Source: Pelobates cultripes (taxonomy: Eukaryota; Chordata; Amphibia; Anura; Pelobatidae). From it: a stretch of DNA of 64,000 bases. Of this stretch, positions 24,618 through 36,113 are shown one piece after another. The position numbers were made by a program, and so were the translations under genes. The notes under the pieces were generated by a model. The model was not told the DNA's origin. It saw only the letters and a program-made list of their open reading frames with translations, and ran no database searches. Numbering within the stretch: the first letter of the stretch is position 1; the number at the start of each line of letters is the position of its first letter. Where the stretch lies: assembly GCA_933207985.1 (NCBI GenBank), contig OW240914.1, forward strand, positions 204,736,620 through 204,800,619. The letters run 5' to 3'.

Positions 24618-26004
24618 TTGGGTTTGACAGATTTTATTTATTACTATTACACTACTAATGCAGCTATGGGTTTAAAATTAAATTTAGACAACGCCAAGCC
24701 CCAATGGCTTGAGATGGAGGAATGTAAAATGTTACCTCATTCCATTAAAGATTTATTGTGGTTGCCTTCATCTCAACGTCCTAAGGTTGCAGACGTGTTG
24801 ACCTCCACTAAATTAAACCTTAAAATGTGGAACTTTTTATTCAAAAAAATTCGACTACCTGCCATATGGTCTAGGGCTACACCATAATAAACAATACGTT
24901 ATGCTCTATCTGAATTGGATGTAGATTACTGGGCCTTTCATTCTATTGTCCACATTGATTAATTATTTTACTCCAATAGCATTCCGCCTTTTAATTAACT
25001 AAAATAAAAAAATGTATTAAGTTTAATTGATACCCAAACACATTAGAGACTTGTGACAATAATTAGTGAACATTTTGCTCTTTCCGATCAGGATCCAAAC
25101 TAGAAAAAAATTATTTAATGGACCCTGGTCGGAAACAAAGCATCTCCATGTGTTATAATATTTTTGTAGATGACATGTATGATAAATTGAACTACATGTT
25201 GAAGTGGGAAGGTGAACTGGGTAGGATATACACAGTAGAGGAGTGGGATAATCTATCACTCAATGCTCAAATCATTTGGAATCCCACTACAAATTAATTT
25301 ATAGATGATACCTAACCCCTTCCAAACTTTTTAACTTAAATCTTAGAGAAAACCATAAATGTTGGAGAAACTGCGGTCATACTGGTACATTGTTCCACAT
25401 TTTCTATTCGTGTCCAAAAATCAAATCTTATTGGCTGAAAATTCTAAAATTAATTAATCAAATATTACAATTTGATGTAGTTTTATCCCTGTGTCTTTGT
25501 CTCTTTAAACAAATTCCATCTAACCTGCCTAGGTATAAACAAATTATACTAGGCCATCTTTTAATCCCAGAAAACTCCATCATCTCTCGACTCTGGAAAT
25601 CACCCACTATACCAACTGTGGGTGAAGTCTTATCTGTAGTATTTGAAAATGAAAGATGTGAATTAGCTTTCCGTGAACCCTCTACCTTCACATCGATAAT
25701 GCAGCATGAACGGTCCATGTGGGAAGATGGTGTGAAAAAGGAATACGGACTTTAACCATGTTCCCACCTGACTGAATACTTGCTCTATTTACTGACTTTT
25801 TGTTTGGTACCATGTTATAACTTATTCTTTAAATTTATTTTCACTTCTGTACATACTGTATTGATCTCATTTATACAGGAAACTATGATTGTTATGTGTA
25901 TTTCATTTATTTATCTGTTTTATTTGACAACAGTTAATATTGTATTTAAGTCATTATTATATTATGTTATAATATTTAAAAGAAACATTAATAAATGTAT
26001 TAGA
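24618..26004 (+). pseudogene. Tx1/L1-type LINE ORF2, C-terminal fragment
   Basis: Two remnants of ORF2 lie in + orientation. The first (24618-24884) has KPQWLEMEE, LLWLPSSQRPK and LKMWNFLFKK, the region after the reverse transcriptase. The second (25390-25755) has GTLFHIFYSCPKIKSYWLKI-like sequence, the C-terminal cysteine/histidine region of L1 and Tx1 ORF2, to its stop. Many stops and frameshifts lie between. A 3' UTR of about 250 bp with AATAAA-like signals follows. It resembles the longer element at 39-47 kb but is not the same subfamily. Confidence 0.82.
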
Positions 26005-26165
26005 TAAGAAAAGACTACTTAAAATTACCTATCTTAGGAAACAAATGTGGGGATTCAGTTACACCATACAACCATATTGTGTTAAGCCTACCACTACTTC
26101 AAAGTACCCCAATATCGGTAGGTCCTAAACTAATTTTAACATTGGAGAGTCACAAGCTAACTTCA
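26005..26165. repeat. Unclassified repeat module, right part
   Basis: GGGGATTCAGTTACACCATA and AATATCGGTAGGTCCTAAAC match the left arm of the inverted repeat at 55540-55735 at roughly 85 percent by eye. With the module at 24545 this suggests that one repeat family frames the LINE fragment. Confidence 0.65.
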
Positions 26166-26208
26166 ATATGTATTGCATATGGTATCTCTGCTAATATATA
26201 TATATATA

Positions 26209-26209
<1 letters not shown>

Positions 26210-26239
<30 letters not shown>
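26210..26239. repeat. GA microsatellite
   Basis: A pure (GA)n run of about 30 bp at the outer end of the left Penelope-like copy. Confidence 0.95.
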
Positions 26240-26242
<3 letters not shown>

Positions 26243-26997
26243 TGTAGCCATATAAGTCCAGTTATGTAGATGTATAAAACAGATAAAATTTATATCTTGT
26301 AATACCTTTTTTATTGGACTAACAGAATTTTTTAATGACAAGCTTTCAGGAGAACCTCCCTTTCTCAAGTGTAAAGTATTTTCTGAGCAAGACAACACAT
26401 AGAATTCAAAGATTAGTTGTGATACAGAGGGTAAAGCATCATGAGTGCAGATAAGACACAGGTTTGATAGAAAATAGACACCATTCTTGAAGAGGGTCGT
26501 AAATATCTTCTGTGAAGATCACGGAGTGTTGGGGGGGAAACCAAGCAAACAGTGCAGAAGATGGTGCTAGAAGGGGGGAGTGAAAAAAATAAACAATTAC
26601 TTATATTAATAATGCCTGAATTCCCAAGAGTTACAGGATATGCATGATGGCCTATATCCAGCATACACAGACACACGCACACACTCACACACATGTACAT
26701 ATACATATACACAAGTAGTGTATATGTACAAGTATACACAAGTACATAAACACGTAAATACAACTATATATATATATATATAAATGTTTATATATATATA
26801 AATACAACCAAATTCCCAAATATATGCACATGCACACCTACACATACATCTACACACAAGCACCAATACATGTACCAATATACCTACACATACATGGACC
26901 CATAAATATGTATATGTATACATACACCTATTCACATATACATACATGCATGCATGTATATACACACTTTATACATACACACACACAAATAGAGAGG
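26240..26997 (-). mobile_element. Penelope-like element, left copy, 3' terminal part
   Basis: Read on the minus strand this matches 31670-32345 in sequence and order. It has a long TG/TA-rich stretch, TGTGTATGCTGGATAT, a pyrimidine stretch, TGGTGTCTATTTTCTATCAA, then CTTGAGAAAGGGAGGTTCTC and CCAATAAAAAAGGTATTACA. The last two are near the 3' end of the element. The copy stands in inverted orientation to the right one. It continues inward at 29060-29206 after an insertion. Confidence 0.85.
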
Positions 26998-27240
26998 AAA
27001 ATTGTCTTCATACTTACCGTAATTTTCTTTTCCTGGCTATTATTCATGACAGCATACACACATGGGTTAGCTCCTCCCCTTACAGCCTATAGGACAGGAA
27101 TATCCCTGCTTAGGTCCCTCAGTCAGTAACAAGCTCCTACAGAAGAAGCAAAACCAACACTGGGTGGGTAGTATATGCTGCCATGAATAATAACTAGGAA
27201 AATAAAATTACGGTAAGTATGAATAAATTTTCCTTTTTCC
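26998..27240. mobile_element. Small inverted-repeat element, family unknown
   Basis: CATACTTACCGTAATTTTCT (near 27009-27028) recurs inverted as an AAATTACGGTAAGTATGA-like word near 27206-27223. The homology of the arms runs about 65 bp and includes CAGCATACACACATG and its reverse. Part of the left arm (CCTGGCTATTATTCATGACA) appears once more, in direct orientation, at 27238. No protein is seen. Confidence 0.6.
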
Positions 27241-29059
27241 TGGCTAATCATGACAGCATATACACATTAGAATACCCAAGCTTACCAGGGAGGGACAGAA
27301 ACATACATAACTGGCAATCAAATAATCAGAACAATTCAGCATGGATTAGAAGATTGAACTGAGTTAAGGACGTGACGTCCAAATTGCGCCTCATTGATTG
27401 CTTCAGTGTCCAATATGAAATGCAGGACAAACAAGTTCAAAGAGGTCCAAATGCCAACTTTACAAAGTTTCAGCAGAGACCATTGCCATGGTAGCCCACA
27501 ATGCTGCAACTGTGCTAGTGGAGAGTGCCCCGAAATCCATTGAAAAGCTTTCACTTTAGGCAGGATCTCTGGTGTTAAATGCAAGACAACCATATCCTGT
27601 TGAAAATTAGTAAATGGAGGTACATAGGATCAGGCCTGGAGTTCACATTCACACATTAACCTTGCTGAGGTACCAGCCACCAGCAACAGCATTTCCTGTG
27701 CTGACACAATGGAAGCCCTGCTAGAAGTTCTAATGGTGGTTTAGTCAGAGCCTGTAAGACCAGAGGTAGGTCACATATGGACTTCAACACCCTTAGTGGA
27801 GGCTTGAATTGAATTGTTGCTTGCATTAAGCAAAGCACCAGGGGTTCCAATGTTCAATGGGTACCCATTCATGTGTAAAAGGACCATCTGTGCTCCTCTA
27901 GAGTGTTATTAATTCAGACCATGTCAAGGCCTGATTGAGGAGTGATTCCAACCTCTATTCTTGAGACCAACAGACAAATGCACGCCAAGTTTGCAATCTG
28001 TAAAGTATTTATAGGACTGCAAGAGGATCTTAATGACCGTCTCAGGGATGCCTATACTTCTAGAGACACCAGCCTCAAGAGCAGAGCTTAAGGATCTTGG
28101 TGTGTCAAGGGACCTTGTAATAATAGGTCTGGACGTACTGGAATCTTCCTTGGAGTTTCCAGATTCATCTTACTTATCATAGGAGTTTAGAGTCTTCATG
28201 GCCTTAGACTGTCTCCTTTGAATTTCCTTTAGGAATGTTGAAGACAGGAAAAATATGTACATTACACTGAGAATCCAAATTTGAGTCAGAGTATCCTGAC
28301 CTTGAGCTTTCTGCTCCTAAAAATTAGAAAAAAAGCTTCTAGATCTGGTAGTTCCAAGAAGTAGCCATCCGATCTACATAGGGTCTGAGCCAAATCTGAG
28401 TCAACCCTGAGGATATGTCAGGATAAAGTTGCCATTACACCTTTACCACTGTTACTTTACTCAGGTAATCAGCCATTGTACTCTGAGCCCCTGGTTGTTC
28501 TCCTGTGCCCTGCTCATCATGGGCTTTAATTGCTTCATCAATAAGTGGCTGTGAGACCCACCTTGACGATTGATATAGGATACATTTGCATTGATATTTA
28601 AGCAAATTCTGACCCACTTGTTCTTCAGCAACCTTCCGAAGTGAAGAAGAGCCCTGAAAATGAAACATTCCATAACATTGGATAGAAATATTGTTCCTTC
28701 CCTTATCCACAAACCTTGTGTAACATGGTCCAGACAATGTGTATTTAATCCTTGAAAACTGGAATCCGAGCTTTCAATTGCCCAATGAAGTTCTGTTCAT
28801 AGTGGGTGGCTCCAATTCATTTTTCTCTTGTTGAACTGAGATAGGAAGGACCTTTGAAGAATCCTGAGATGCCATTGATCTGACAAGTCTGATGGTGGAA
28901 GCCAGGATTCCTAGTAGTTGCATCTACTTTCTTGCTGTTACCAAGCGAAAATAAAGAAACTAGAAGAGAAAACTTCCACTATCTGTGGAACTGTTCCTGA
29001 GATAGGGGAAAGCAGTGTATACTCTACTCCACCCAGAAAAGTCATCCTCTGAGCTGGCG
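27241..29059. other. Unidentified insertion splitting the left Penelope copy
   Basis: The sequence is less AT-rich than the surrounding intron. It has several short minus-strand frames (for example near 27336-27593 and 28435-28737), none matching a family I know. It separates two segments that are contiguous in the right Penelope copy apart from the LTR there. It is likely a degraded transposon joined to the inverted-repeat unit at 26998, which would make an insertion of about 2.06 kb. Confidence 0.45.
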
Positions 29060-29206
29060 TTTAAAAATGTTAATACACATGACAGAACAGTAAGGTTAAT
29101 GCTGGGGGAGTGTTCAAGTGTTGGTAGTGGGAGAGGAAACCAAAATCAATATTTAGTCCTCTATTCTTGCTGTTAAACAATTGGATCATTCTGGTTCTCT
29201 GCACAA
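29060..29206 (-). mobile_element. Penelope-like element, left copy, inner part
   Basis: On the minus strand this segment matches 30669-30800: CCAGAATGATCCAATTGTTT, AGAGGACT-AATATTGATTT and GAACACTCCC-CAGCATTA recur in the same order. It meets the right copy's coding region at about 29207, which forms the head-to-head junction. Confidence 0.82.
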
Positions 29207-30668
29207 GTTATACCAACTAGTCTCTACATGGATGCTTGTATATGCTTCGCAAAATCCACAAAGCAGGTAATCCTGGTATACCCATAGTTACAGGAATGGG
29301 AACTCTCACAGAACAGATCTCAGGACTGGTAGAAAATACCCTAAAACCTTTAGTCACCAACACCAACAGCTTCATAAAAGACACAACTGACTTCCTTAAC
29401 AAACTCAGCCAAATCACCAATCTCCCTGCTAACACCATCCTTGTAACCATGGATGTGGAATCTCTGTACAGCAACATTCCACATGCAGATGGCATCAATG
29501 CTTGGTTCCATTTGCCAGCCCCTGAATTATCACAGAACTGGCACTATTCATCCTCACACATAATTATTTCAGTTTTACCAATGAGGTTTACCTACAAACC
29601 ATGGAAACTGCTATGGGCACTAAGATGGCATCCCAATATGCTAATCTGTTTATGGCAGATCTTGAACAGAGATTTCTAGAAATACAGCACACCAAACCAT
29701 ATAAATATTATTGCTACATTGATAATATCTACATAATTTGGACTGAAAGCGAAGAAAAACTGATACAGACCCATGACTATTTTAATTTATTCCATCCATC
29801 AAACTAAAAATGGAATATTCCACTAGATCTGTGAATTTTCTGGACACCACTGTGACATGTAACAATGGCACAATCCACACCTCAGTTTACAGAAAACACA
29901 CAGATAGGTGCAGTTACCTTTACAGCTCCAGCATCCACCCCTCCCATACTAAACAGGGCATCATCTATAGCCAAGCCGCTAGGTACCATTGCATATGTTT
30001 TGATCCCAATGACTGTAAATCCCATCTAAATGAACTCTCCCAATCTATGAGACAGGCTACAAACCAAAGACTATTACCAAACAAATCAACTCTGCTGTAA
30101 AACTCCACGCACGCGCCTGCTACAGAACAGAGATAACAAAAAATAACTACACTTGTGGTCACCTACAACCCAGCTCTTGGAAATATGGAAAATCATAAAA
30201 GACCTACAACCAATGTTAACACAAGATGAGATTCTGAAAAAACATTTTCTCTGAAACATCCACTTTGGCCTTCAGACAACCACCAAACCTCCAACAAAAA
30301 ATGAATCAACCGGAAGCTACCCACTGATGGGAAGAATAAAGAAAACAGGACCAGTCAATACAAAAAAAACCTTGCTGCAAACTGTGTCAGCACATATGCA
30401 CAGACAACACAACAAAAAAACCTACAGCATTAAAGGTTCATGCTCCTGCACATCCAGCAATGTGGTATACATGATTTAATGCACCAAGTGCCACCTAGGA
30501 TGCTACATTGGGGAAACCACATAGCAATTAAATGGCTTAATGAAGAAGAATCCTACTGCACTCCTGTAGGACACCACTTCACCCAGCCTGGCCACTAAAT
30601 GAAGGACCTAAAAATCAAAGTACTGAAAGCGGTTTTTAAAAATTCCCAAGAAAGAAAAACTTGAAGCC
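29207..30668 (+). pseudogene. Penelope-like reverse transcriptase and GIY-YIG endonuclease, dead
   Basis: The frame enters mid-gene at RKIHKAGNPGIPIVTGMGTL, the KIHK...G.P.V start of the Penelope-type reverse transcriptase. DVESLYSNIPH and AMGTKMASQYANLFMADLEQ follow after a frameshift near 29500. The catalytic position reads CYIDNIYIIW, so the second acidic residue is asparagine. SVNFLDTTV and YRKHTDRCSYL mark the thumb region. From 30430 on, stop-ridden SSNVVYMI, CTKCHLGCYIGETT and HHFTQPGH match the GIY-YIG nuclease of this class. The 5' part is missing. No active protein can be made. Confidence 0.9.
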
Positions 30669-31628
30669 AGAATGATCCAATTGTTTAACAGTAATAATAG
30701 AGGACTGAATATTGATTTGTGTTTTTCTGTCCCACTACTAACACTTTACATGAACACTCCCAGCATTATCTTACTGTTCTGCCATATGTATCAACATTTT
30801 AAAATGCATTCCAATATGTTTATTCTATCAATATACAAAGTACTATTTGTAGACCTGTGCTTTCCCATACTCTAATGCATGTATGCTTATATTTGTGACT
30901 GTGCATTTATATTTGTGTATATGAGTTCATGTGCATGTATGTATGTATGTGTTTGTGTGTATGTATTGTAACAAACCACCTCTTTTACAGGTAGGATTGT
31001 CACAGATCTTGCAGTAACCACAGCCTTCTAGGGTATACAAAGTCCAGGACACATTCAGCTCGGTTTTCCTTTTTATTCAATAAGAAACAGGTGCTTTAAA
31101 TAATAACAAAAACAAACAAAATCCCTTGCTCTTACTTGAGCTCTTACTAGACATGAATTACTATCTGCAATTGGGTGGCTTTCCCACTTACCAATTTTCC
31201 AAACAAAAGAAATGGCTTTGCAATAAACACACTTGTCTTTCACTCTCCTAGCTGTCTTTTCCTCCCTCACTCTGCAGCAGGCTGCCCTCTTCTTTTAAAG
31301 GCCTGTCTACTAATTGACTGGCTACAGGTGAGTGCCAATTAACTAACTCGTAAGTCAGATCCAAATAGTGGTCTGTTACACAGCAACTAATGCTGTTGGA
31401 GCATTGGCCCACCCTGCTCTCCAAATACTCCGCCCCAGGGACCCATACCAGGTTTTGCAGAGCATCAGCTATGCATATTGCAAACTTTAACATCTCTCCC
31501 TGGGGCATTTAACTGAAAATCCTCTGGTTGCTGTTTAGCAAATCAGGTCTGATGTATCTCCCATCAACCACTATTCCACCTTTACGCTCACAGTATATAT
31601 ATATGTGTTCATGTGTTTATGTGTATAC

Positions 31629-31669
<41 letters not shown>

Positions 31670-32343
31670 TGTGTGTGTGTATGTATAAAGTGTGTATATA
31701 CATGCATGCATGCATGTATGTATATGTGAATAGGTGTATGTATACTTATACATATATATGGGTCTGTGTATGTGTAGGCACATTGGTATATGTGTAGGGA
31801 CATGTATTGGTGTTTGTGTGTGGATGTATGTGTAGGTGTGCATGTCCATATATGTGGGCATTTGGTTGTATTTATATGTATATTGTTGTATGTACTTGTG
31901 TATAGTGTGTATGTAATTGTGTATATTTGTACATATGCACTACTTGTGTATGTGTGAGTGTGTGTGTGTGTCTGTGTATGCTGGATATCGGCCTCCATGC
32001 ATATCCTATAACTCATGCATTCTTAATATAAGTATTTTTTTTACTCCCCCCTTCTAGCCCCATCTTGTGCACTGTTTGCTTGTTTTTTCCCCTCTCTCTC
32101 CCCTCTCTTCACACAAGATATTTACGACCCTCTGCAAGAATGGTGTCTATTTTCTATCAAACCTGTGTCTTATCTGCACTCATGATGCTTTAACCTCTGT
32201 ATCACAACTCATCTTTGAATTCTATTTGTCGTCTTGCTCAGAAATGCTTTAGACTTGAGAAAGGGAGGTTCTCCTGAAAGTTTGTCACTAAAAATTTTTG
32301 TCAGTCCAATAAAAAAGGTATTACAAGATATGCATTTTATCTG

Positions 32344-32345
<2 letters not shown>
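30669..32345 (+). mobile_element. Penelope-like element, right copy, 3' region
   Basis: After the coding remnant comes the 3' non-coding region. Its outer part, from about 31670, is the inverted counterpart of 26280-26995, and its inner part of 29060-29206. It ends near CCAATAAAAAAGGTATTACA at 32307-32326. A solo LTR (30967-31592) is inserted in its TG/TA-rich stretch. The microsatellite-like composition is part of the element: both copies share the same order of TG/TA words. Confidence 0.85.
30967..31592 (-). mobile_element. Solo LTR with 4-bp target duplication
   Basis: On the minus strand the 626-bp unit starts TGTGAGCGTAAAGG and ends GGTTTGTTACA, so it has TG...CA termini. GTAT flanks it on both sides (30963-30966 and 31593-31596). 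On that strand a TATA-like TTTAAAAG lies near 31295 and an AATAAA signal at 31072-31077, in the order expected for U3 and R. No internal coding region or second LTR is present, so it is a recombined solo LTR. Gypsy and ERV classes both fit. Confidence 0.78.
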
Positions 32346-32382
<37 letters not shown>

Positions 32383-34948
32383 ATGTTTATGATATGCATG
32401 CATGCTGACTGTGCATTGAATGTGTACAGTAAATGTTGTGTTTATTTTGTTAGTTAAATTATATAAAAAAAACAATTAGAGTGGAGTGGAGTATTCTACC
32501 ATCTATGCATATGCAGGGTTGGTAGTAACATGATTAATAGAGTTTTTTTCCACTTATCTAGAGGTGGAAGGTAATGATAAATATAAACAGGGTAGCATTT
32601 GTAGCATACACAAGTTGTAAAGCAGTGAACTAATTTCAGTTTACCGACAAACTTGCCAGTAAAGATAGATGAAAGTTTTGAATAAAAAGTGAAATAGGCA
32701 AATACTGGCACATTTTTCTTCCTCTGTGAATATATGCAAGAGCAGCACTAGTCATTTTGCTGTTTAAAGTATCCTACACATTTAAATTTGATATTCATGA
32801 GTATAAAAAAAATATAATTTTGCTGAGAAATATTTTACTGCATGAAAGTGAAAGTTGCAGAAATTGTTCACCCTATTCTCCTGCAAAGTTACGTTTCCCT
32901 TGCTGAAACCATTTCAACAAGGGGAATGTAATTTACTGCAAGCAAAAAGCATTCTCTGCATACACAACAGTTAGTCAAGCATAAACGCTATTACTAATGT
33001 CTTGTAGAAGAAGCTAAAATATGCTGTTTAAAGTAAAAAGTCCCAAAAGAGGGAACCAGAGCTTTTAAAAGTTCTCACTTGCCGGTCAAATGTGACATGG
33101 TCCCTAGGCACTTTAATCTTTCTTATTTTTAGACAAAATAATTGAAAACTGTTCTATTGAAAGTAATTTAAATTTTTTTTTAAAACTAATTAAATTTAGT
33201 TAGTCACGTCTCGCCTTTTTTTTTGCCCAAAAAATAAATTTTACTCATTTTTTTTAACTTTTATTTATTTTTATTTTGTGTTCCATTTCTGATATATTGT
33301 TTTGTAAATGCAGTGAATTTTGGTTAGAGCAGTGATAATATCACTCCCTTAGAACCAGGAAGCCCAGCGTAGACAAAAATATAACATGTGCTGGCACTCA
33401 ATCACATTAAAGGTGCAGGTATTCGAGGTTAACCGTAATGAAGCCTCATAATAATCATTCAAAAAATTAATATGAATACCGCACTCAATATCAGAAAATA
33501 ATCAGAAAAAATATTGAAAGTAATGCAATTAATTTATTGTGCTCTCAACTCACTATCAAATTCATAAATAGTTACTATATGTAAAAAAATAGAATAGATA
33601 AATAGAATAACACACATTTTGTCATATGTTCAATAGCTGTTTACAAAATAACCTCCATGGATGTTATATAAATTCATGGTATAGATATATATACACAGAT
33701 GGTTATGATCCCGCTAATAGTCTCAAGGCAAAGTATCCAAAAAATCAAAAAATAATAGTAGAACCTGCTGTTGTCTATGTACATAGAAAAAAAGGAAAAG
33801 TAGGATCAAATAATTTAAAAAACGAAAAAAGATAAAAAGTAAGAAAAAAATGGCAAAAAGTGAAAAAATTAAAAAATTAAGCAATAAAGAAATAATGAAA
33901 AAAATAAAAAATAAAGTCCTTATGTACAATAGTCCAAAAAAGGATTTTATAGTGCACTATAGCGATAAATAGGTGGATCTCACCAACTGGAATGTTCTTG
34001 TTGTTTGTAGCCGTTGAAGTGACTGGAGGATTTGTTGAAAATAGGTAGCTACTGTAGAGGGTAACTGTGTGCCAGCCGGTTGGCTGTTTAATCCGTCTAG
34101 TTCCTACTGCAGCTCCGACCGACAGTGTTATCTGTGTGCGTCACACTGGAGATAGTAAACCGTACTTGGGCTGCGCGCTCGGGACATCCACGTCCCTTCG
34201 AAGGCCCAGCTTAGACCACTTTACCAGTAAGTGTCCTAATGATAGCTTTATGCCTACCTCAAATCCACAAATATTGTAAGCTTGTCTGAGCAAGACTACA
34301 AGACAAGAGTATCACCATATTGCCACACAATGTAAACTAAAACTAGTATTGACAATGTCAATTGATTGTCCATGTCACCCAAGCTTAATTTTATCCAGCT
34401 GTCATCCTCACACTCTCCTCTGATATCATAACATACTAGTTTTAAAATAAAATTGACACCCTTTTGTATAGCAAATAAAACACGTATGTAACTAGTGTGA
34501 AATGGCAATACAATTTTACACAATATACTTTTTGGCTGTGAACTGAATATCGAAGAACTACCACTTAATCTGAATACCCAGGAGATTATCAAATTACGAA
34601 CTGAATATCCATTCCAATTCAACAAACCAAGTATACCCTACTTGGAAATACACCTTTCTGCACATTTTGATAAAACATATTCACTTGAGCTATCTCTAAA
34701 CTGAAAAGTTTTATGAGAAATATAAATGTCCTTCCATTTGTGGAATATTAACATAGGTGTTGCAATCACTGGTTACCTGCTTTCTTGTTATTAAATTAAT
34801 GAATAATTTTCAATCTATGTCCTCTGAATTATTACAGAAATAAAGAATTATATAAAATAGAATACTAAGCTGATGCATTTAACAGGACTGCTAAAAGGAA
34901 TATTTTTTTTTTATATTACCTTATTAAGTGAATATATGTCTTTTCTAG
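32346..34948. other. Intronic sequence; CA microsatellite and CpG-rich patch
   Basis: A pure CA run at 32350-32379 closes the Penelope 3' end. The rest is AT-rich. From about 34040 to 34220 the base composition changes sharply: GCCAGCCGGTTGG, CTCCGACCGACAG, GCGCGCTCGGGAC and several other CpG words. Such a patch in an intron of this kind is probably the edge of an unrecognised retroelement, not an island promoter. Confidence 0.5.
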
Positions 34949-35003
34949 GTACAATATTAAAGACAAGGACACATTTTTTGACAATGCAACGCGTAGTAGA
35001 ATA
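34949..35003 (+). CDS. ANO2: ANO2 short internal exon (55 nt)
   Basis: After completing the split leucine codon it reads YNIKDKDTFFDNATRSRI, nearly the same as the human ANO2 block with DTFFDNATRSRI. The acceptor is TTTTCTAG and the donor GTAAGT. It ends at phase 0. The exon is short, and its neighbouring introns are about 12.7 kb and 2.8 kb. Its fit in frame with the exons before and after makes the call firm despite the length. Confidence 0.9.
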
Positions 35004-36113
35004 GTAAGTATGTATTTATGTTTGTAAAAACTTGCCTTCTTTCTGTTGTTTGCATAGACGCCTTACATACCTCTCTGCCTCACAGTCTGGCTCTCAGACA
35101 TTTGTTTTGTAAGTCATAGCAAGGAAATTCAAGCAGGTGATCCATCGCCAGGTGGTTTCTGTTGAATAGCTCTGAGTACAGAACTTTCATTTTGTCAACT
35201 CATATCAGTGCTGTCATTAAAATAATAGATGTGCTTATTTTAGATGCAAAGCATCGTGGGTTGTCTAAACTCTTTCAATGTCAGAATTGGGATTTGTAGA
35301 TTCCCTTCCTTTCCAGAGAATCTTTATTTATTTATTTTTTTATTTTATTTTTTTATTTTTTATTACTAGTATTTGCTTTTTCTGCTGAAACCTTTTCACA
35401 AATATTATTCATCAAATATAAATATAGATTTACTGTTGGACACAGGAAATTACTTCTGAAACAGAATAGTGCATGACTTTTACCACCCTAGGAAAATCTA
35501 AAATTGCTGTCTTTCTCTACCAATTTCTTTATACCTTTTTAGGTGTCTTTCTTTCCCTTTCTCGGTTCTCACATCTTTGTTAACTTGTATTGCACAACTA
35601 ATGCAACTAATTTAGAACTAGAACAATGTATCTTATTTACACAGACTGAATGCCATACACATTTATTGTAGTCTAGGGACACATTGCTGTAAATAGTAGT
35701 GCTGTGTAACTCTGTTGTGTTGGGAGTTGTGAAGTGTATGATAGGAAATGTATGTGACTACATGTGTGATGTGAGTTGTTTGTGTGAATATGTTAGGCAG
35801 CCTCATGTTTGATAGAAAGTGCATGTGACAGTGACCGCATGTGTAATAGGATCTGTGTGTGTGATTATGGTTGGCTGCACGCTTGTGTGTGTGAACATTG
35901 TGTATCAGTATTCTTGTGCTGGATGTTAGAATCTCCTTGGTTTTGAGTATTATGTGACCATATGAGAATTATTGTGGAATAAAGAATCATATGGTATTTA
36001 ATTGTCATTCATCGTTCTAAATATATGTTACACAATGGAATGTAGTTGCAGCATTATGTTTTTTATCATTATGGATGGATCCCTCTTTTTTCCCCCTTAT
36101 TCCTTTTTTTCCA
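35004..36113. other. Intronic sequence
   Basis: No exon or element recognised. TG-rich words (GTGTGAATATG, GTGTGTGTGAAC) occur between 35690 and 35940. Confidence 0.5.

Noticed and set aside
24618..25755. Two frames considered as host exons
   Set aside because: Their motifs match LINE ORF2 C-terminal sequence and stops lie between them.
26606..26965. Open frames of tyrosine, valine and cysteine-rich peptides, also at 31571-32016
   Set aside because: They are translations of the TG/TA-rich 3' region of the two Penelope-like copies.
28435..28737. 100-residue minus-strand frame
   Set aside because: No family recognised, no splice context, and it lies in an insertion within a transposon nest. 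A weak chance remains that it is a transposon remnant.
34040..34220. CpG island promoter
   Set aside because: Only about 180 bp, no linked exon, and the context is transposon-rich intron; more likely a retroelement piece.
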